A DNA stretch of 28,728 nucleotides from positions 1 through 28,728 of the forward strand of contig JAZQUV010000009.1 in the NCBI GenBank assembly GCA_045631465.1, in the 5' to 3' direction. The position numbers and the translations under genes were made by a program. The stretch comes from Aphodosoma sp045631465 (GTDB lineage: Bacteria; Bacteroidota; Bacteroidia; Bacteroidales; Paludibacteraceae). Each line of letters starts with the position of its first letter. Position 1 is the first letter of the stretch. Under the pieces are notes generated by a model, which was not told the origin of the DNA, made no database searches, and saw nothing but the letters and a program-made list of their open reading frames with translations. Below, one piece after another: positions 15,340-22,965 of this stretch.

Positions 15340-16512
15340 ATGTCAAACTCCAATTTTGTTGACTACGTAAAAATATTTTGTCGTTCAGGCAAAGGTGGTG
15401 GTGGATCTACTCACTTTCACCGCGAGAAATACATTCCAAAAGGTGGTCCCGATGGTGGCGATGGGGGCCGTGGTGGTCACATCATCCTTCGTGGAAACAA
15501 AGACTATTGGACACTACTCCACTTGAAATACGCACGCCATATATTTGCTGGCGATGGTGGTCATGGCAGTGGCAGCCGTAGTTTTGGAGGCGACGGCGAA
15601 GACAAACACATCGATGTTCCGTGTGGCACAGTAGCTTATGACGCAGAAACAGGCGAATACCTATGCGATATCACCGAAGACAAACAAGAAGTAATACTTC
15701 TCAAGGGTGGTCGCGGCGGATTAGGCAACTGGCACTTCCGAACATCTACTAACCAAACCCCACGTTATGCCCAACCTGGCGAACCTCGCGTTGAAAAAAG
15801 CGTAATCCTCGAACTTAAAGTCCTAGGCGATGTAGGTTTAGTTGGTTTTCCTAATGCTGGCAAATCGACATTGCTAAGCGTAGTTTCTGCAGCAAAACCC
15901 GAAATTGCAAACTATCCGTTCACTACTCTTGTGCCTAATCTTGGCATCGTATCATATCGCGGTGGCAAATCGTTCTGTATGGCAGACATTCCTGGTATTA
16001 TCGAAGGTGCAAGTCAAGGAAAAGGTCTAGGTTTGCGTTTCTTGCGTCACATCGAGCGTAATGCCATCCTACTATTCATGATTCCTGCCGATAGCGACGA
16101 CATTCAAAAAGAATACAACATCCTATTGCACGAACTCGAAGAATACAATCCAGAACTCATCGACAAACAACGCATCCTTGCAATTACCAAAAGCGATATG
16201 CTCGACGAAGAGTTGATGAAAGCAATGGAAGCCGAACTACCAACAGATGTCCCTCATATATTTATCTCTGCGGTAGCCGACTACAATATTACTGAATTAA
16301 AAGACTTACTTTGGGCTGAAATCAATAAGGAAGAAAACCGAGTAAATACCTTCACTCATCGCAATCTCGAAGTTCAACGTCAAACTCCATCAGACAATAA
16401 CAACGAAGAGGAGTGGGACGATGAATTTGAAGAAGATTTTGAAGAAAATTGGGACGATGACGACAACGACAATGCTGGAGGATATATGGTCGACGACATC
16501 GAGTACGTATAA
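15340..16512 (+). CDS. obgE: GTPase ObgE/CgtA
   Basis: The 390-residue GTPase takes part in 50S ribosomal subunit assembly and growth control. The Gly-rich Obg fold spans about 1-160 (GKGGGGSTHFHREKY, GGPDGGDGGRGG, GDGGHGSGSRSFGGDGED). The G domain follows with G1 GFPNAGKST (169-177), switch I PFTTLVPNLG, G3 DIPG and G4 TKSD (283-286). The C-terminal tail is strongly acidic (EEEWDDEFEEDFEENWDDDD), common in Obg proteins of this phylum. The start at 15340 matches the conserved FVDYVKI beginning. A bidirectional-looking terminator lies about 100 bases downstream. Confidence 0.97.
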   Translation: MSNSNFVDYVKIFCRSGKGGGGSTHFHREKYIPKGGPDGGDGGRGGHIILRGNKDYWTLLHLKYARHIFAGDGGHGSGSRSFGGDGEDKHIDVPCGTVAYDAETGEYLCDITEDKQEVILLKGGRGGLGNWHFRTSTNQTPRYAQPGEPRVEKSVILELKVLGDVGLVGFPNAGKSTLLSVVSAAKPEIANYPFTTLVPNLGIVSYRGGKSFCMADIPGIIEGASQGKGLGLRFLRHIERNAILLFMIPADSDDIQKEYNILLHELEEYNPELIDKQRILAITKSDMLDEELMKAMEAELPTDVPHIFISAVADYNITELKDLLWAEINKEENRVNTFTHRNLEVQRQTPSDNNNEEEWDDEFEEDFEENWDDDDNDNAGGYMVDDIEYV

Positions 16513-16613
16513 CACTAAACTTTTTTTGACAAAAATATAATTTTAAATATCATTTATTAAATTTTTTATAGAATTTATTATATAAAATTTACATTTTTAT
16601 ATATTTAAAACAC

Positions 16614-16658
16614 AAAAAAGTCGCAGATTACACATGTTTTTCTGCGACTTTTTATATT
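16614..16658. terminator. Rho-independent terminator of obgE operon
   Basis: AAAAAGTCGCAG (16615-16626) and CTGCGACTTTTT (16642-16653) form a perfect 12-bp stem with a 15-base loop and T-rich tail. With A-runs on the left arm it could also act on the minus strand. Confidence 0.85.
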
Positions 16659-16747
16659 TACAAAACCACTATTGTGTGGTATTTCCCATATCTACACTGC
16701 ACAATCCGACAATATTTCTAATTAAACGTGCTTTTTTCGCTTTTTTG

Positions 16748-16778
16748 TTTGGCAAACAAATTATTTTATATACCTTTG
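16748..16778 (+). promoter_or_regulatory. Promoter without a downstream coding gene
   Basis: TTTG at 16748-16751, a 19-base spacer and TACCTTTG at 16771-16778 match the Bacteroidetes promoter consensus. It points away from obgE toward a short noncoding stretch that ends in an intrinsic terminator. Confidence 0.7.
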
Positions 16779-16784
16779 TTCACA

Positions 16785-16932
16785 AATAAACAACACTTTT
16801 AGGAAAAATACAAAACAATAGTTTTTGAGTTTTCATAATAAGAGATTGATTTTAGATAATAGATTTTGTTTGTAGTTATGGATTTTTGCTAGTCGCTGTG
16901 AAGCGATAACCAAAAGTCCATATCTTTTTTTT
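16785..16932 (+). ncRNA. Candidate small noncoding RNA, about 148 nt
   Basis: The stretch is bounded by a consensus promoter (-7 box 16771-16778, so start near 16785) and an intrinsic terminator: TATGGATTTTTG (16877-16888) pairs with CAAAAGTCCATA (16911-16922, one G-U), with an inner TCGCT/AGCGA stem, then eight T (16925-16932). Reading frames inside are only a few codons long. On the minus strand the hairpin has no T-run, so it is not simply the terminator of the NUDIX gene. I do not recognise the family; 6S RNA was considered but I cannot show its bubble structure. Expression is not demonstrated. Confidence 0.5.
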
Positions 16933-16936
16933 ATAT

Positions 16937-17431
16937 CTACAACCAACCCAAGCGCTCTATTTCCGACTCAAAATTAGGCGTAAATATCTCTTTACCAACA
17001 TTATCCCTTATCTCTTCCAAGGTCCAGAATCTGCCCTCATCTATCTCCATCGGATCTAGCACAAATACCCCATCATACACACAACGATAAACATATACCA
17101 ACTCTGCTTCAACCAACGAACGGAATTCATATCGCATCAAAAATTCAGGCTCAAAATCCACCACACCCAATTCCTCTTGCGTTTCGCGCAACAAAGCAAC
17201 CTCCACATTCTCACCATAATCCACATGACCTCCTACAGCCGTATCCCACTTGCCCGGCTGTATTTTTTTAGTCATCACTCTCTTCTGCAAATACAATTCT
17301 CCCTTCGAATTAAATATATGCAAATGAACAACAGGATGCAAAATAAAGGTCTTTGCATGACACTCACTGCGCGTAGCAGAACCTATTACTCCTCCATCCG
17401 AATTTACAATTGGGAATATCTCTTCTTGCAT
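16937..17431 (-). CDS. NUDIX hydrolase, isopentenyl-diphosphate isomerase-like fold
   Basis: From ATG 17431 the protein is 164 residues. It has the Nudix box GGHVDYGENVEVALLRETQEELGV: the G(x5)E(x7)REUxEExGU pattern is intact, with the metal-binding REtqEE. The N-terminal EEIFPIVNSDGGVIGSATRSECH and HPVVHLHIFNSKGELYLQKR resemble the YfcD/IDI-like branch of Nudix proteins, which hydrolyse nucleoside diphosphate derivatives. The substrate cannot be told from sequence. The frame is open to 17491, but those 20 codons run through the hairpin repeat shared with the lepB upstream region and have no Nudix similarity. It follows lepB on the same strand after about 75 bases. Confidence 0.9.
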   Translation of the reverse strand: MQEEIFPIVNSDGGVIGSATRSECHAKTFILHPVVHLHIFNSKGELYLQKRVMTKKIQPGKWDTAVGGHVDYGENVEVALLRETQEELGVVDFEPEFLMRYEFRSLVEAELVYVYRCVYDGVFVLDPMEIDEGRFWTLEEIRDNVGKEIFTPNFESEIERLGWL

Positions 17432-17452
17432 AATTATATGACTATCACAATA

Positions 17453-17488
17453 AATAGCGAGTAACAAGACTTTTTTCTCGTTACTCGC
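17453..17488. repeat. Hairpin and 19-bp repeat between lepB and NUDIX gene
   Basis: GCGAGTAAC (17457-17465) and GTTACTCGC (17480-17488) form a perfect 9-bp stem. The 19 bases at 17453-17471 recur exactly at 19020-19038, on the other side of lepB. The T-run lies in the loop and not after the stem, so this is not a normal terminator. Confidence 0.8.
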
Positions 17489-17505
17489 CACACAATTACT
17501 ACTTA

Positions 17506-18999
17506 TTATTTCGATGCATCAAGACCAAATCTGCTCCAACGAATCTTACCCTTAAACCAATCAACATCTCTATCCAACGACAACCACACAAACATTGGAC
17601 GCCCTACTATATGGTCTTCTGGCACAAAACCCCACATACGCGAGTCGGCCGAATTATGACGATTATCACCCATCATCCAATAATAGTCCATTTTGAATGT
17701 GTACTCAGTAGCAGGCTCACCATTGAGGTAAGCCACTCCATTACGATAATCAAGCATATTACGCTCATAATTTACTATACACTGACGATAACGAAGTATA
17801 TTATCCTCTGTCAACTCAATAGTCTCTCCTTTCGCAGGAATCCATAATGGCCCATAATTATCTCTATTCCATTTATATGTATAGGCCAAAGGATAAATAG
17901 GTGTATGCATTTCTGGCAAAATCTTCTCCACTGCCACTTGCTCCACCATTGGCAACTCTTTCACTTTTGCAAGCACCTCTTCTGTCATTGCCATAACATA
18001 AATAGGTCCCCATGCACCATTATTTTTTGGCTCCAAACCTATACGGGTAAGATATGGAGTATAATCATCTCCATTAATTACAGAGGTCTCTGTCACACTC
18101 ACTCCCAATTTATGCAATGCTTCGGCCGAAAATGTTGCACCATTAGTTTGCACAAAATAATTATGTTGCACTCCTTTTGGCGACTCAAACACCTCACCAT
18201 CCACCATCAACACATTTTCCTTCAATTCAATTGTCTGACCAGGCAACCCTACACAACGCTTCACATAATTTTCTCTACGGTCCACTGGGCGCACTACCAA
18301 TTTTCCCAACTGCGACTCTTGCTGACGAACAAATTTTGCACCCGTAGCCATACGCTCCATCAAATTATCATACGACATCACACTATCGTACTTAAATGTT
18401 CTAAACGCAATAGTGCGTTGTGCTGCCTGAAAACATAGAGTATAATAATCCGGATTCGAGCAAAGTTGTGGCACTGTATCCCCTGCTGGGAAGTTAAACA
18501 CCACAATGTCGCCCAACTCTACCTTATCCCAACCTTTCAAGCGGCGATACTCCCATTGCGGTTTTTCAATATACGATTTTCCGCCCCAAGGAAAAGTATG
18601 TTGCACGAGCGGAAACGACAACGGAGTATTAGGTATACGAGGACCATAACTACATTTGCTAACAGCAAGAAAATCACCAACTTTCAATGTTTGTTCTAGC
18701 GATGACGATGGTATCTGATAGTTTTGAAACAAATAGAGATTAATAAAATACACCGCCACAAGCGCAAACACTATAGCATCTACCCACGAACAAATGGTAT
18801 ACAACGTTTTATTTGTATGCTCATATTTTTTCCACCAAGTCCAAGGAATAAACTTAGTGATAAAGATATCAAACACAAACGGATATAACAACATCCACCA
18901 AAAGTTGCCCACCCACACGATAAACAACACATACACAAGTGACCATATCGCCAACTTAATCCACGACCCAATAGGTCTTTTCAAACGAGATTTATTCAT
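17506..18999 (-). CDS. lepB: Signal peptidase I
   Basis: The 497-residue inner-membrane protease removes signal peptides from Sec-exported proteins. Two hydrophobic segments (about 14-36 and 71-91) precede the periplasmic catalytic region. The catalytic Ser is Ser100 in IPSSSLEQTL (the usual IPSGSMxPTL region). The general-base Lys is Lys247 in NYVKRCVGLPGQ. The C-terminal box is GDNRHNSADSR (444-454). Between the Lys box and the GDN box lies an insertion of about 180 residues, which accounts for the length compared with about 320 in E. coli. Long forms like this occur in Bacteroidetes. It lies downstream of dapB, an order often seen in this phylum. The giant protein of this window would be among its substrates. 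Confidence 0.95.
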   Translation of the reverse strand: MNKSRLKRPIGSWIKLAIWSLVYVLFIVWVGNFWWMLLYPFVFDIFITKFIPWTWWKKYEHTNKTLYTICSWVDAIVFALVAVYFINLYLFQNYQIPSSSLEQTLKVGDFLAVSKCSYGPRIPNTPLSFPLVQHTFPWGGKSYIEKPQWEYRRLKGWDKVELGDIVVFNFPAGDTVPQLCSNPDYYTLCFQAAQRTIAFRTFKYDSVMSYDNLMERMATGAKFVRQQESQLGKLVVRPVDRRENYVKRCVGLPGQTIELKENVLMVDGEVFESPKGVQHNYFVQTNGATFSAEALHKLGVSVTETSVINGDDYTPYLTRIGLEPKNNGAWGPIYVMAMTEEVLAKVKELPMVEQVAVEKILPEMHTPIYPLAYTYKWNRDNYGPLWIPAKGETIELTEDNILRYRQCIVNYERNMLDYRNGVAYLNGEPATEYTFKMDYYWMMGDNRHNSADSRMWGFVPEDHIVGRPMFVWLSLDRDVDWFKGKIRWSRFGLDASK

Positions 19000-19134
19000 A
19001 TATTAAACTTTTAGTAGCGAATAGCGAGTAACAAGACTGCTATTCAGCTTCATATTTTAGATTTTTAGTAGTCAATAGCAACCCTCTTAATTACACCCTT
19101 CGGATATAATTTTCAATTCCTCATTCCCCATTCC
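19000..19134. repeat. dapB-lepB spacer made of junction repeats
   Basis: The 135-base gap carries the 19-bp sequence shared with 17453-17471 (here 19020-19038), further TAGCGA/TAGTCAATAGCA units (to about 19071), and the start of the CTCATTCC repeat at 19114-19149. No promoter for lepB is evident. Confidence 0.65.
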
Positions 19135-19866
19135 TCATTCCTCATTCATTAAATCAATCATCGAATAAAATCCAGCTGGTTTACCCACCAAAAACTCAGC
19201 AGCCACCACTGCCCCCAAAGCAAATCCCTCACGCGACTTTGCCTCATGCTTGATGGTTATCGTATCAACCGCCGAATCATACCTTACTATATGTGTCCCT
19301 GGCACTTTCCCCTCTCTCAATGCTACAATGCCCAACCGACCACCATCTGCCGACTGTTGACCATCAACCAACGCCCACTCCTCTTTTCTATCCAAATTCT
19401 CCAAAATACCCTCGGCCAATGTAATAGCCGTGCCACTCGGAGCATCTTTCTTCTCCGTATGATGTATTTCTGTCATATCCACATCATAGTCAACATATCG
19501 ATTCATCATAGCCGCCAAGCGTTTATTCAATTCAAAAAAGAGATTCACTCCAAGCGAAAAATTCGATGCCCAAAACAAAGTATACCCCTTCTCTGCGATC
19601 TCCGTCTTCAATTCTGGCAACACAGCATTCCAACCCGTAGTACCCGACACCACAGGCACTCCCACTGCCCAAGCCCTACGATAATTATCCACCGCCTTAT
19701 TCGGCACCGTGAATTCTATTGCCACATCTGCCGACGCAAACGCCTCCGAGTCAAACTCTTCTTGATTATCAACATCCACCTTCGACACCACTTCGTGTCC
19801 TCTTTCTAGGGCAATACGTTCAATTATATGCCCCATTTTTCCATATCCAATTAATGCTATTTTCAT
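19135..19866 (-). CDS. dapB: 4-hydroxy-tetrahydrodipicolinate reductase
   Basis: From ATG 19866 the protein is 243 residues. It reduces the dihydrodipicolinate precursor with NAD(P)H in the diaminopimelate/lysine pathway. The Rossmann start is MKIALIGYGKMGHIIE. The catalytic block is EIHHTEKKDAPSGTA, with His135 as acid/base, Lys139 as the cation and the PSGT substrate loop at 143-146. SGTTGW and FWASNFSLGVNLFF are canonical. It is shorter than the E. coli enzyme (273), as in other Bacteroidetes. The start is one base after the aroB stop, suggesting translational coupling. The C-terminal NEE and the stop codon are encoded by the GAATGAG junction repeat. Confidence 0.95.
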   Translation of the reverse strand: MKIALIGYGKMGHIIERIALERGHEVVSKVDVDNQEEFDSEAFASADVAIEFTVPNKAVDNYRRAWAVGVPVVSGTTGWNAVLPELKTEIAEKGYTLFWASNFSLGVNLFFELNKRLAAMMNRYVDYDVDMTEIHHTEKKDAPSGTAITLAEGILENLDRKEEWALVDGQQSADGGRLGIVALREGKVPGTHIVRYDSAVDTITIKHEAKSREGFALGAVVAAEFLVGKPAGFYSMIDLMNEE

Positions 19867-19867
19867 A

Positions 19868-20908
19868 TCAATTTTCTCTAATAAAATCCAATGCCTCAAA
19901 CACCTCTTCTTTCGTAACCGATTGATTTATTCGCACATCACCCACACCTGCAAGCAACGTAAAGTTTATCTGTCCGCCACTATTTTTCTTGTCATGCATC
20001 ATCAACTCATACAATCTATCATACTCTCTGCAAGTATAAGGAAACGCGCCATAATACTCTTTTGCAAAACACAACACTCTCATCAACACCGATTTGTCAA
20101 AATTCAATTTCAACAACGACAAATACAACTCTGCCACCATACCCCACATCACCGCAAACCCATGCAACATCGGCACCCCCATCTCATACGACAACGACTC
20201 AAACGCATGACCCACCGTATGACCAAAATTCAACGCCTTACGCACCCCCACCTCGCGCGGATCAATCGCCACAACCCTCTCTTTCACATCAATATTATCT
20301 TTCAATAGCACCGACAATCGCTTCAAATCAAACTCATCCAAATCAAACGCCAATGTCTGTTCCAACAATATCGGATCCGCAATCAACGCATGCTTCAGCA
20401 TCTCTGCATAGCCCGACAAACGATTCTTGAAATCAAGTGTCTCAAAAAACTTAGGATTTATCACCACCCGCTCTGGCATAGCAAACACACCTATCTCATT
20501 CTTCAACCCCCTGAAATTCACACCCGTCTTACCGCCCGTAGCCGCATCCACCACTCCAAGCAATGTCGTTGGCACATTCACAAACCGCATACCTCTTTTG
20601 AATGTAGTAGCCACAAATCCACCCAAATCCGTAACCACACCACCTCCCACATTCAGCAACAACGACGACCGCGTAGCTCCATTATCCACCAATTCATTCC
20701 AAATCCCAACCGCCGCATCAATCGTCTTACTCTCATCCCCAGCCTTTATTTTTATAACAAACGGATCAAATCCCGACAAATCCACTCTCGACAAACAACA
20801 CTCTGCCGTATTCTCATCCACCAACACAAACACCCTATCAACAGCCAAAGTCTTCACTATCGCTGCCAACTCCACCTCAACCCTATCAGTTACCACAAAG
20901 TTCCTCAT
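19868..20908 (-). CDS. aroB: 3-dehydroquinate synthase
   Basis: The 346-residue enzyme converts DAHP to 3-dehydroquinate, the second step of the shikimate pathway, using NAD and a divalent metal. Conserved blocks are NVGGGVVTDLGGFVATTFKRGM (NAD-binding, about 86-107), PTTLLGVVDAATGGKTGVN (about 113-131), GYAEMLKHALI with the metal-binding Glu, and NFGHTVGHAFE with a metal-binding His. Its ATG lies within a GAATGAG-type junction repeat: MRN is encoded by the repeat. It begins 22 bases after the nadA stop and is followed directly by dapB. It sits in the nadA-aroB-dapB-lepB run. Confidence 0.96.
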   Translation of the reverse strand: MRNFVVTDRVEVELAAIVKTLAVDRVFVLVDENTAECCLSRVDLSGFDPFVIKIKAGDESKTIDAAVGIWNELVDNGATRSSLLLNVGGGVVTDLGGFVATTFKRGMRFVNVPTTLLGVVDAATGGKTGVNFRGLKNEIGVFAMPERVVINPKFFETLDFKNRLSGYAEMLKHALIADPILLEQTLAFDLDEFDLKRLSVLLKDNIDVKERVVAIDPREVGVRKALNFGHTVGHAFESLSYEMGVPMLHGFAVMWGMVAELYLSLLKLNFDKSVLMRVLCFAKEYYGAFPYTCREYDRLYELMMHDKKNSGGQINFTLLAGVGDVRINQSVTKEEVFEALDFIREN

Positions 20909-20930
20909 TCCTACTCCCCATTCCCTATCA

Positions 20931-21863
20931 TCACTTACTCATCTCCAACATCTTATGAATAGGTCTCACAGCTCTCTCTCTAATCTCCTCATCCACCTCA
21001 ATCGCTGGCATCTCATCACGCAAGCAGAGATACAATTTCTCCAACGTATTCATTCTCATATAGTCGCACTCATTTTTCGAGCAAGCTCTTCCCGCTGGTG
21101 GCACAGGGATAAACTCCTTCTGCGGACAACGTTTTTGCATCTCATGCAAAATACCCGACTCAGTGCAAACCAAAAATTGAGTATATTCGCCATCCACAGC
21201 ATAGTTGAGCAACGCCTGAGTCGAACCCACTACATCCGCCAAATCAGCAATCTCTTTCTTACATTCTGGGTGCACCAACACCTTAGCCTCAGGATATTGA
21301 GCTTTAAGTTCAATCAATTTTTCGAGCGAGAATTGCTCATGCACATGGCACGCACCATTCCACAACAACATATTTCTGCCCGTAACGGCATTGATATAAC
21401 CACCAAGATTACGGTCAGGACCAAAAATCAACTTCGCATCTTTAGGGAATTGGTCCACAATCTTGCGCGCATTAGTCGATGTCACCACCACATCCGTGTG
21501 AGCCTTCACCGCAGCCGTAGTGTTAACATACGAAATCACAGTATAATCCGGGTGTTCTGCCACAAATTTGCCGAATTCATCGGCATTACAACTATCTGCC
21601 AACGAACAACCTGCCGCCAAATCAGGCACCAACACCTTCTTCTCTGGCGAAAGAATCTTAGCCGTTTCGCCCATAAAATGCACACCACACACCACCAAAA
21701 TGTCAGCATCCGACTTCTCTGCCCATTGAGCCAAAGCCAAACTATCGCCCACAACGTCCGCCACATCCTGAATTTCACCTACTTGATAATAATGCGCCAA
21801 AATAACAGCATTTTTCTCCTTTCTCAAACGGTTAATTTCCGCAATCAATTGTTCCTTTTCCAT
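20931..21863 (-). CDS. nadA: Quinolinate synthase
   Basis: From ATG 21863 the protein is 310 residues. NadA condenses iminoaspartate with dihydroxyacetone phosphate to give quinolinate for NAD synthesis and carries a [4Fe-4S] cluster. AHYYQVGEIQDVADVVGDSLAL is the N-terminal block (from about 23). Probable cluster cysteines are Cys86 in PDLAAGCSLAD, Cys172 in NGACHVHE and Cys266 in CSKNECDYM. The open frame extends to 21953, but that part overlaps the promoter at 21909-21939 and has no similarity. nadB and nadC are not adjacent; the gene instead leads the aroB-dapB-lepB group. Confidence 0.95.
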   Translation of the reverse strand: MEKEQLIAEINRLRKEKNAVILAHYYQVGEIQDVADVVGDSLALAQWAEKSDADILVVCGVHFMGETAKILSPEKKVLVPDLAAGCSLADSCNADEFGKFVAEHPDYTVISYVNTTAAVKAHTDVVVTSTNARKIVDQFPKDAKLIFGPDRNLGGYINAVTGRNMLLWNGACHVHEQFSLEKLIELKAQYPEAKVLVHPECKKEIADLADVVGSTQALLNYAVDGEYTQFLVCTESGILHEMQKRCPQKEFIPVPPAGRACSKNECDYMRMNTLEKLYLCLRDEMPAIEVDEEIRERAVRPIHKMLEMSK

Positions 21864-21908
21864 AGTATCTTGATTTTTAAAAATTAAATTACAAAATATA
21901 TTAACATG

Positions 21909-21939
21909 CAAAGTTAACACTTTATTTTGACATAACAAA
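21909..21939 (-). promoter_or_regulatory. Promoter of nadA and downstream genes
   Basis: On the minus strand TTTG (21936-21939), a 19-base spacer and TAACTTTG (21909-21916) match the Bacteroidetes consensus. It lies 46 bases upstream of the nadA start. Confidence 0.8.
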
Positions 21940-21956
21940 AAACATTCCCACAAAAT

Positions 21957-22002
21957 ACAAAAAAATAATAGTGCCGCAACTTTCTATGGTTACGGCACTA
22001 TT
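21957..22002 (-). terminator. Terminator of the orphan lipoprotein gene
   Basis: AATAGTGCCG (21967-21976) and CGGCACTATT (21993-22002) form a perfect 10-bp stem. On the minus strand it is followed by a T-rich run, seven bases after the lipoprotein stop codon. Confidence 0.88.
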
Positions 22003-22009
22003 TTTACTG

Positions 22010-22510
22010 TTAATAAGAAAGAGGAAGCTCTTCTATCGCCCTATCTAAAAATTCAAAATATTCTTCATCGTAAGTGTAGTAAGAATAATCCCCTATTGAA
22101 ATGCTATTAACTGGATAAGCATGGTTTATAAACAATACTGAAGTATTAATGGAATCATAAAGAAGATTTTCATTTTTAGTAAAAGCATAAAAAAGTGAAT
22201 TATATGCTACCGTTGCACTATCAAAACTACATAAATATTCACCACGATCTGAAGCAGGAGGAAAATGATTCATTGTTTCTCCTGGTTTGAGTTTCACATA
22301 ACCAGAATAAATAGTAGTTAAATAAATAGTATCATTAGGTTTTATTTCATATTCAAAAATTGTATCACCTTTGAATAGGTTTAATACAACATTTTCTTTT
22401 AACGCATTACATAAGTACAAGTGTTCTGTAGTATCTACTTTGTTTATTTCTCTATCGCAACTAATAAATAACACACCCACTAACGTAATAAAATAACAAA
22501 ATCTTTTCAT
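22010..22510 (-). CDS. Hypothetical lipoprotein
   Basis: The 166-residue protein is not recognised. It has a lipoprotein signal: MKRF, a hydrophobic stretch and VLFISC with Cys18 as the probable lipidated residue. Asp-Arg-Glu follow the Cys, slightly acidic as in Bacteroidetes surface-export signals, but this is weak. The mature part is beta-rich in appearance (YEIKPNDTIYLTTIYSGYVKLKPGE) with an aromatic, acidic C-terminus. The gene has its own promoter, a perfect AGGAGG and its own terminator, making it a single-gene unit. Codon use (many ATA, TTA, AGA) is more A/T-rich than that of the nadA-aroB group, compatible with recent acquisition. Function is unknown. Confidence 0.75.
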   Translation of the reverse strand: MKRFCYFITLVGVLFISCDREINKVDTTEHLYLCNALKENVVLNLFKGDTIFEYEIKPNDTIYLTTIYSGYVKLKPGETMNHFPPASDRGEYLCSFDSATVAYNSLFYAFTKNENLLYDSINTSVLFINHAYPVNSISIGDYSYYTYDEEYFEFLDRAIEELPLSY

Positions 22511-22515
22511 AACGA

Positions 22516-22521
22516 CCTCCT
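22516..22521 (-). promoter_or_regulatory. Strong Shine-Dalgarno sequence AGGAGG
   Basis: On the minus strand AGGAGG lies five bases before the lipoprotein ATG. This is unusual here: the other genes in the window start without any clear Shine-Dalgarno motif, as expected of Bacteroidetes. Confidence 0.8.
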
Positions 22522-22545
22522 ATTTTTAATGAATATTAGTGGGTG

Positions 22546-22575
22546 CAAATATAGTAATAAATTCTAAAAAAACAA
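22546..22575 (-). promoter_or_regulatory. Promoter of the hypothetical lipoprotein
   Basis: TTG (22573-22575), a 19-base spacer and TATATTTG (22546-22553) on the minus strand fit the Bacteroidetes consensus, 35 bases upstream of the start codon. Confidence 0.7.
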
Positions 22576-22867
22576 TAGTTTACACATTTTTTTTGATTCA
22601 AGATAACTAACCCAGTGAAGAGACCGAAATCCACCCAACCTTCAACATATGATAAATATACTATAAATATAGGATAACCGAATCCTCAGTTATAAAAAAA
22701 CGACTCAATATCCACCCTCAAAATACGTCTCTTTTTCGCTAAAAACATCCCCAAAATAATGTAATTATATCGGTTTCACGTTTTTTACGTTCGCCATTCA
22801 GTGTCTGAAATCTACCGTTCAGTCTCCTTTAACATTTGTTTGGTGTGTGAGATAGCCATATTTTTTG

Positions 22868-22875
22868 TAACTTTG
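22868..22875 (+). promoter_or_regulatory. Probable -7 box of the giant surface protein gene
   Basis: TAACTTTG matches TAnnTTTG. The best TTTG upstream is 25 bases away, which is longer than usual, so the promoter may be weak or activator-dependent. The leader would be about 84 bases. Confidence 0.5.
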
Positions 22876-22965
22876 TAGGTCTTTTGTGCTTTTTTATTGT
22901 GGCGTTGTAACACGCTGATAATAAAGAAGTATGTTTTATTTATAATGTGTAAATTTATAACAAAA

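Larger units (their letters stand above)
16513..16936. other. Noncoding interval between convergent obgE and NUDIX genes
   Basis: The 424-base, very A/T-rich interval contains the obgE terminator (16614-16655), a minor ACCAC/GTGGT hairpin (16665-16680), and a promoter plus terminator that define a candidate small RNA on the plus strand (16748-16932). No coding sequence is supported. Confidence 0.7.
22511..22965. other. Intergenic regulatory region upstream of giant protein
   Basis: The 455-base divergent region holds the lipoprotein ribosome-binding site and promoter on the left and the probable -7 box of the giant gene on the right. Between them, 22653-22667 resembles 118-133. The pair CATTCAGTGTC / CGTTCAGTCTC (about 22794 and 22817) is an imperfect direct repeat. 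No gene is supported. Confidence 0.6.

Noticed and set aside
17457..17488. A lepB terminator
   Set aside because: The hairpin is perfect, but its T-run lies in the loop and none follows the stem on the minus strand; the sequence is a recurrent junction repeat.
20427..21887. A 486-codon plus-strand frame across aroB and nadA
   Set aside because: It is antisense to two well-conserved enzymes, is rich in Ser, Thr, His and Arg, and has no promoter or recognisable domain.
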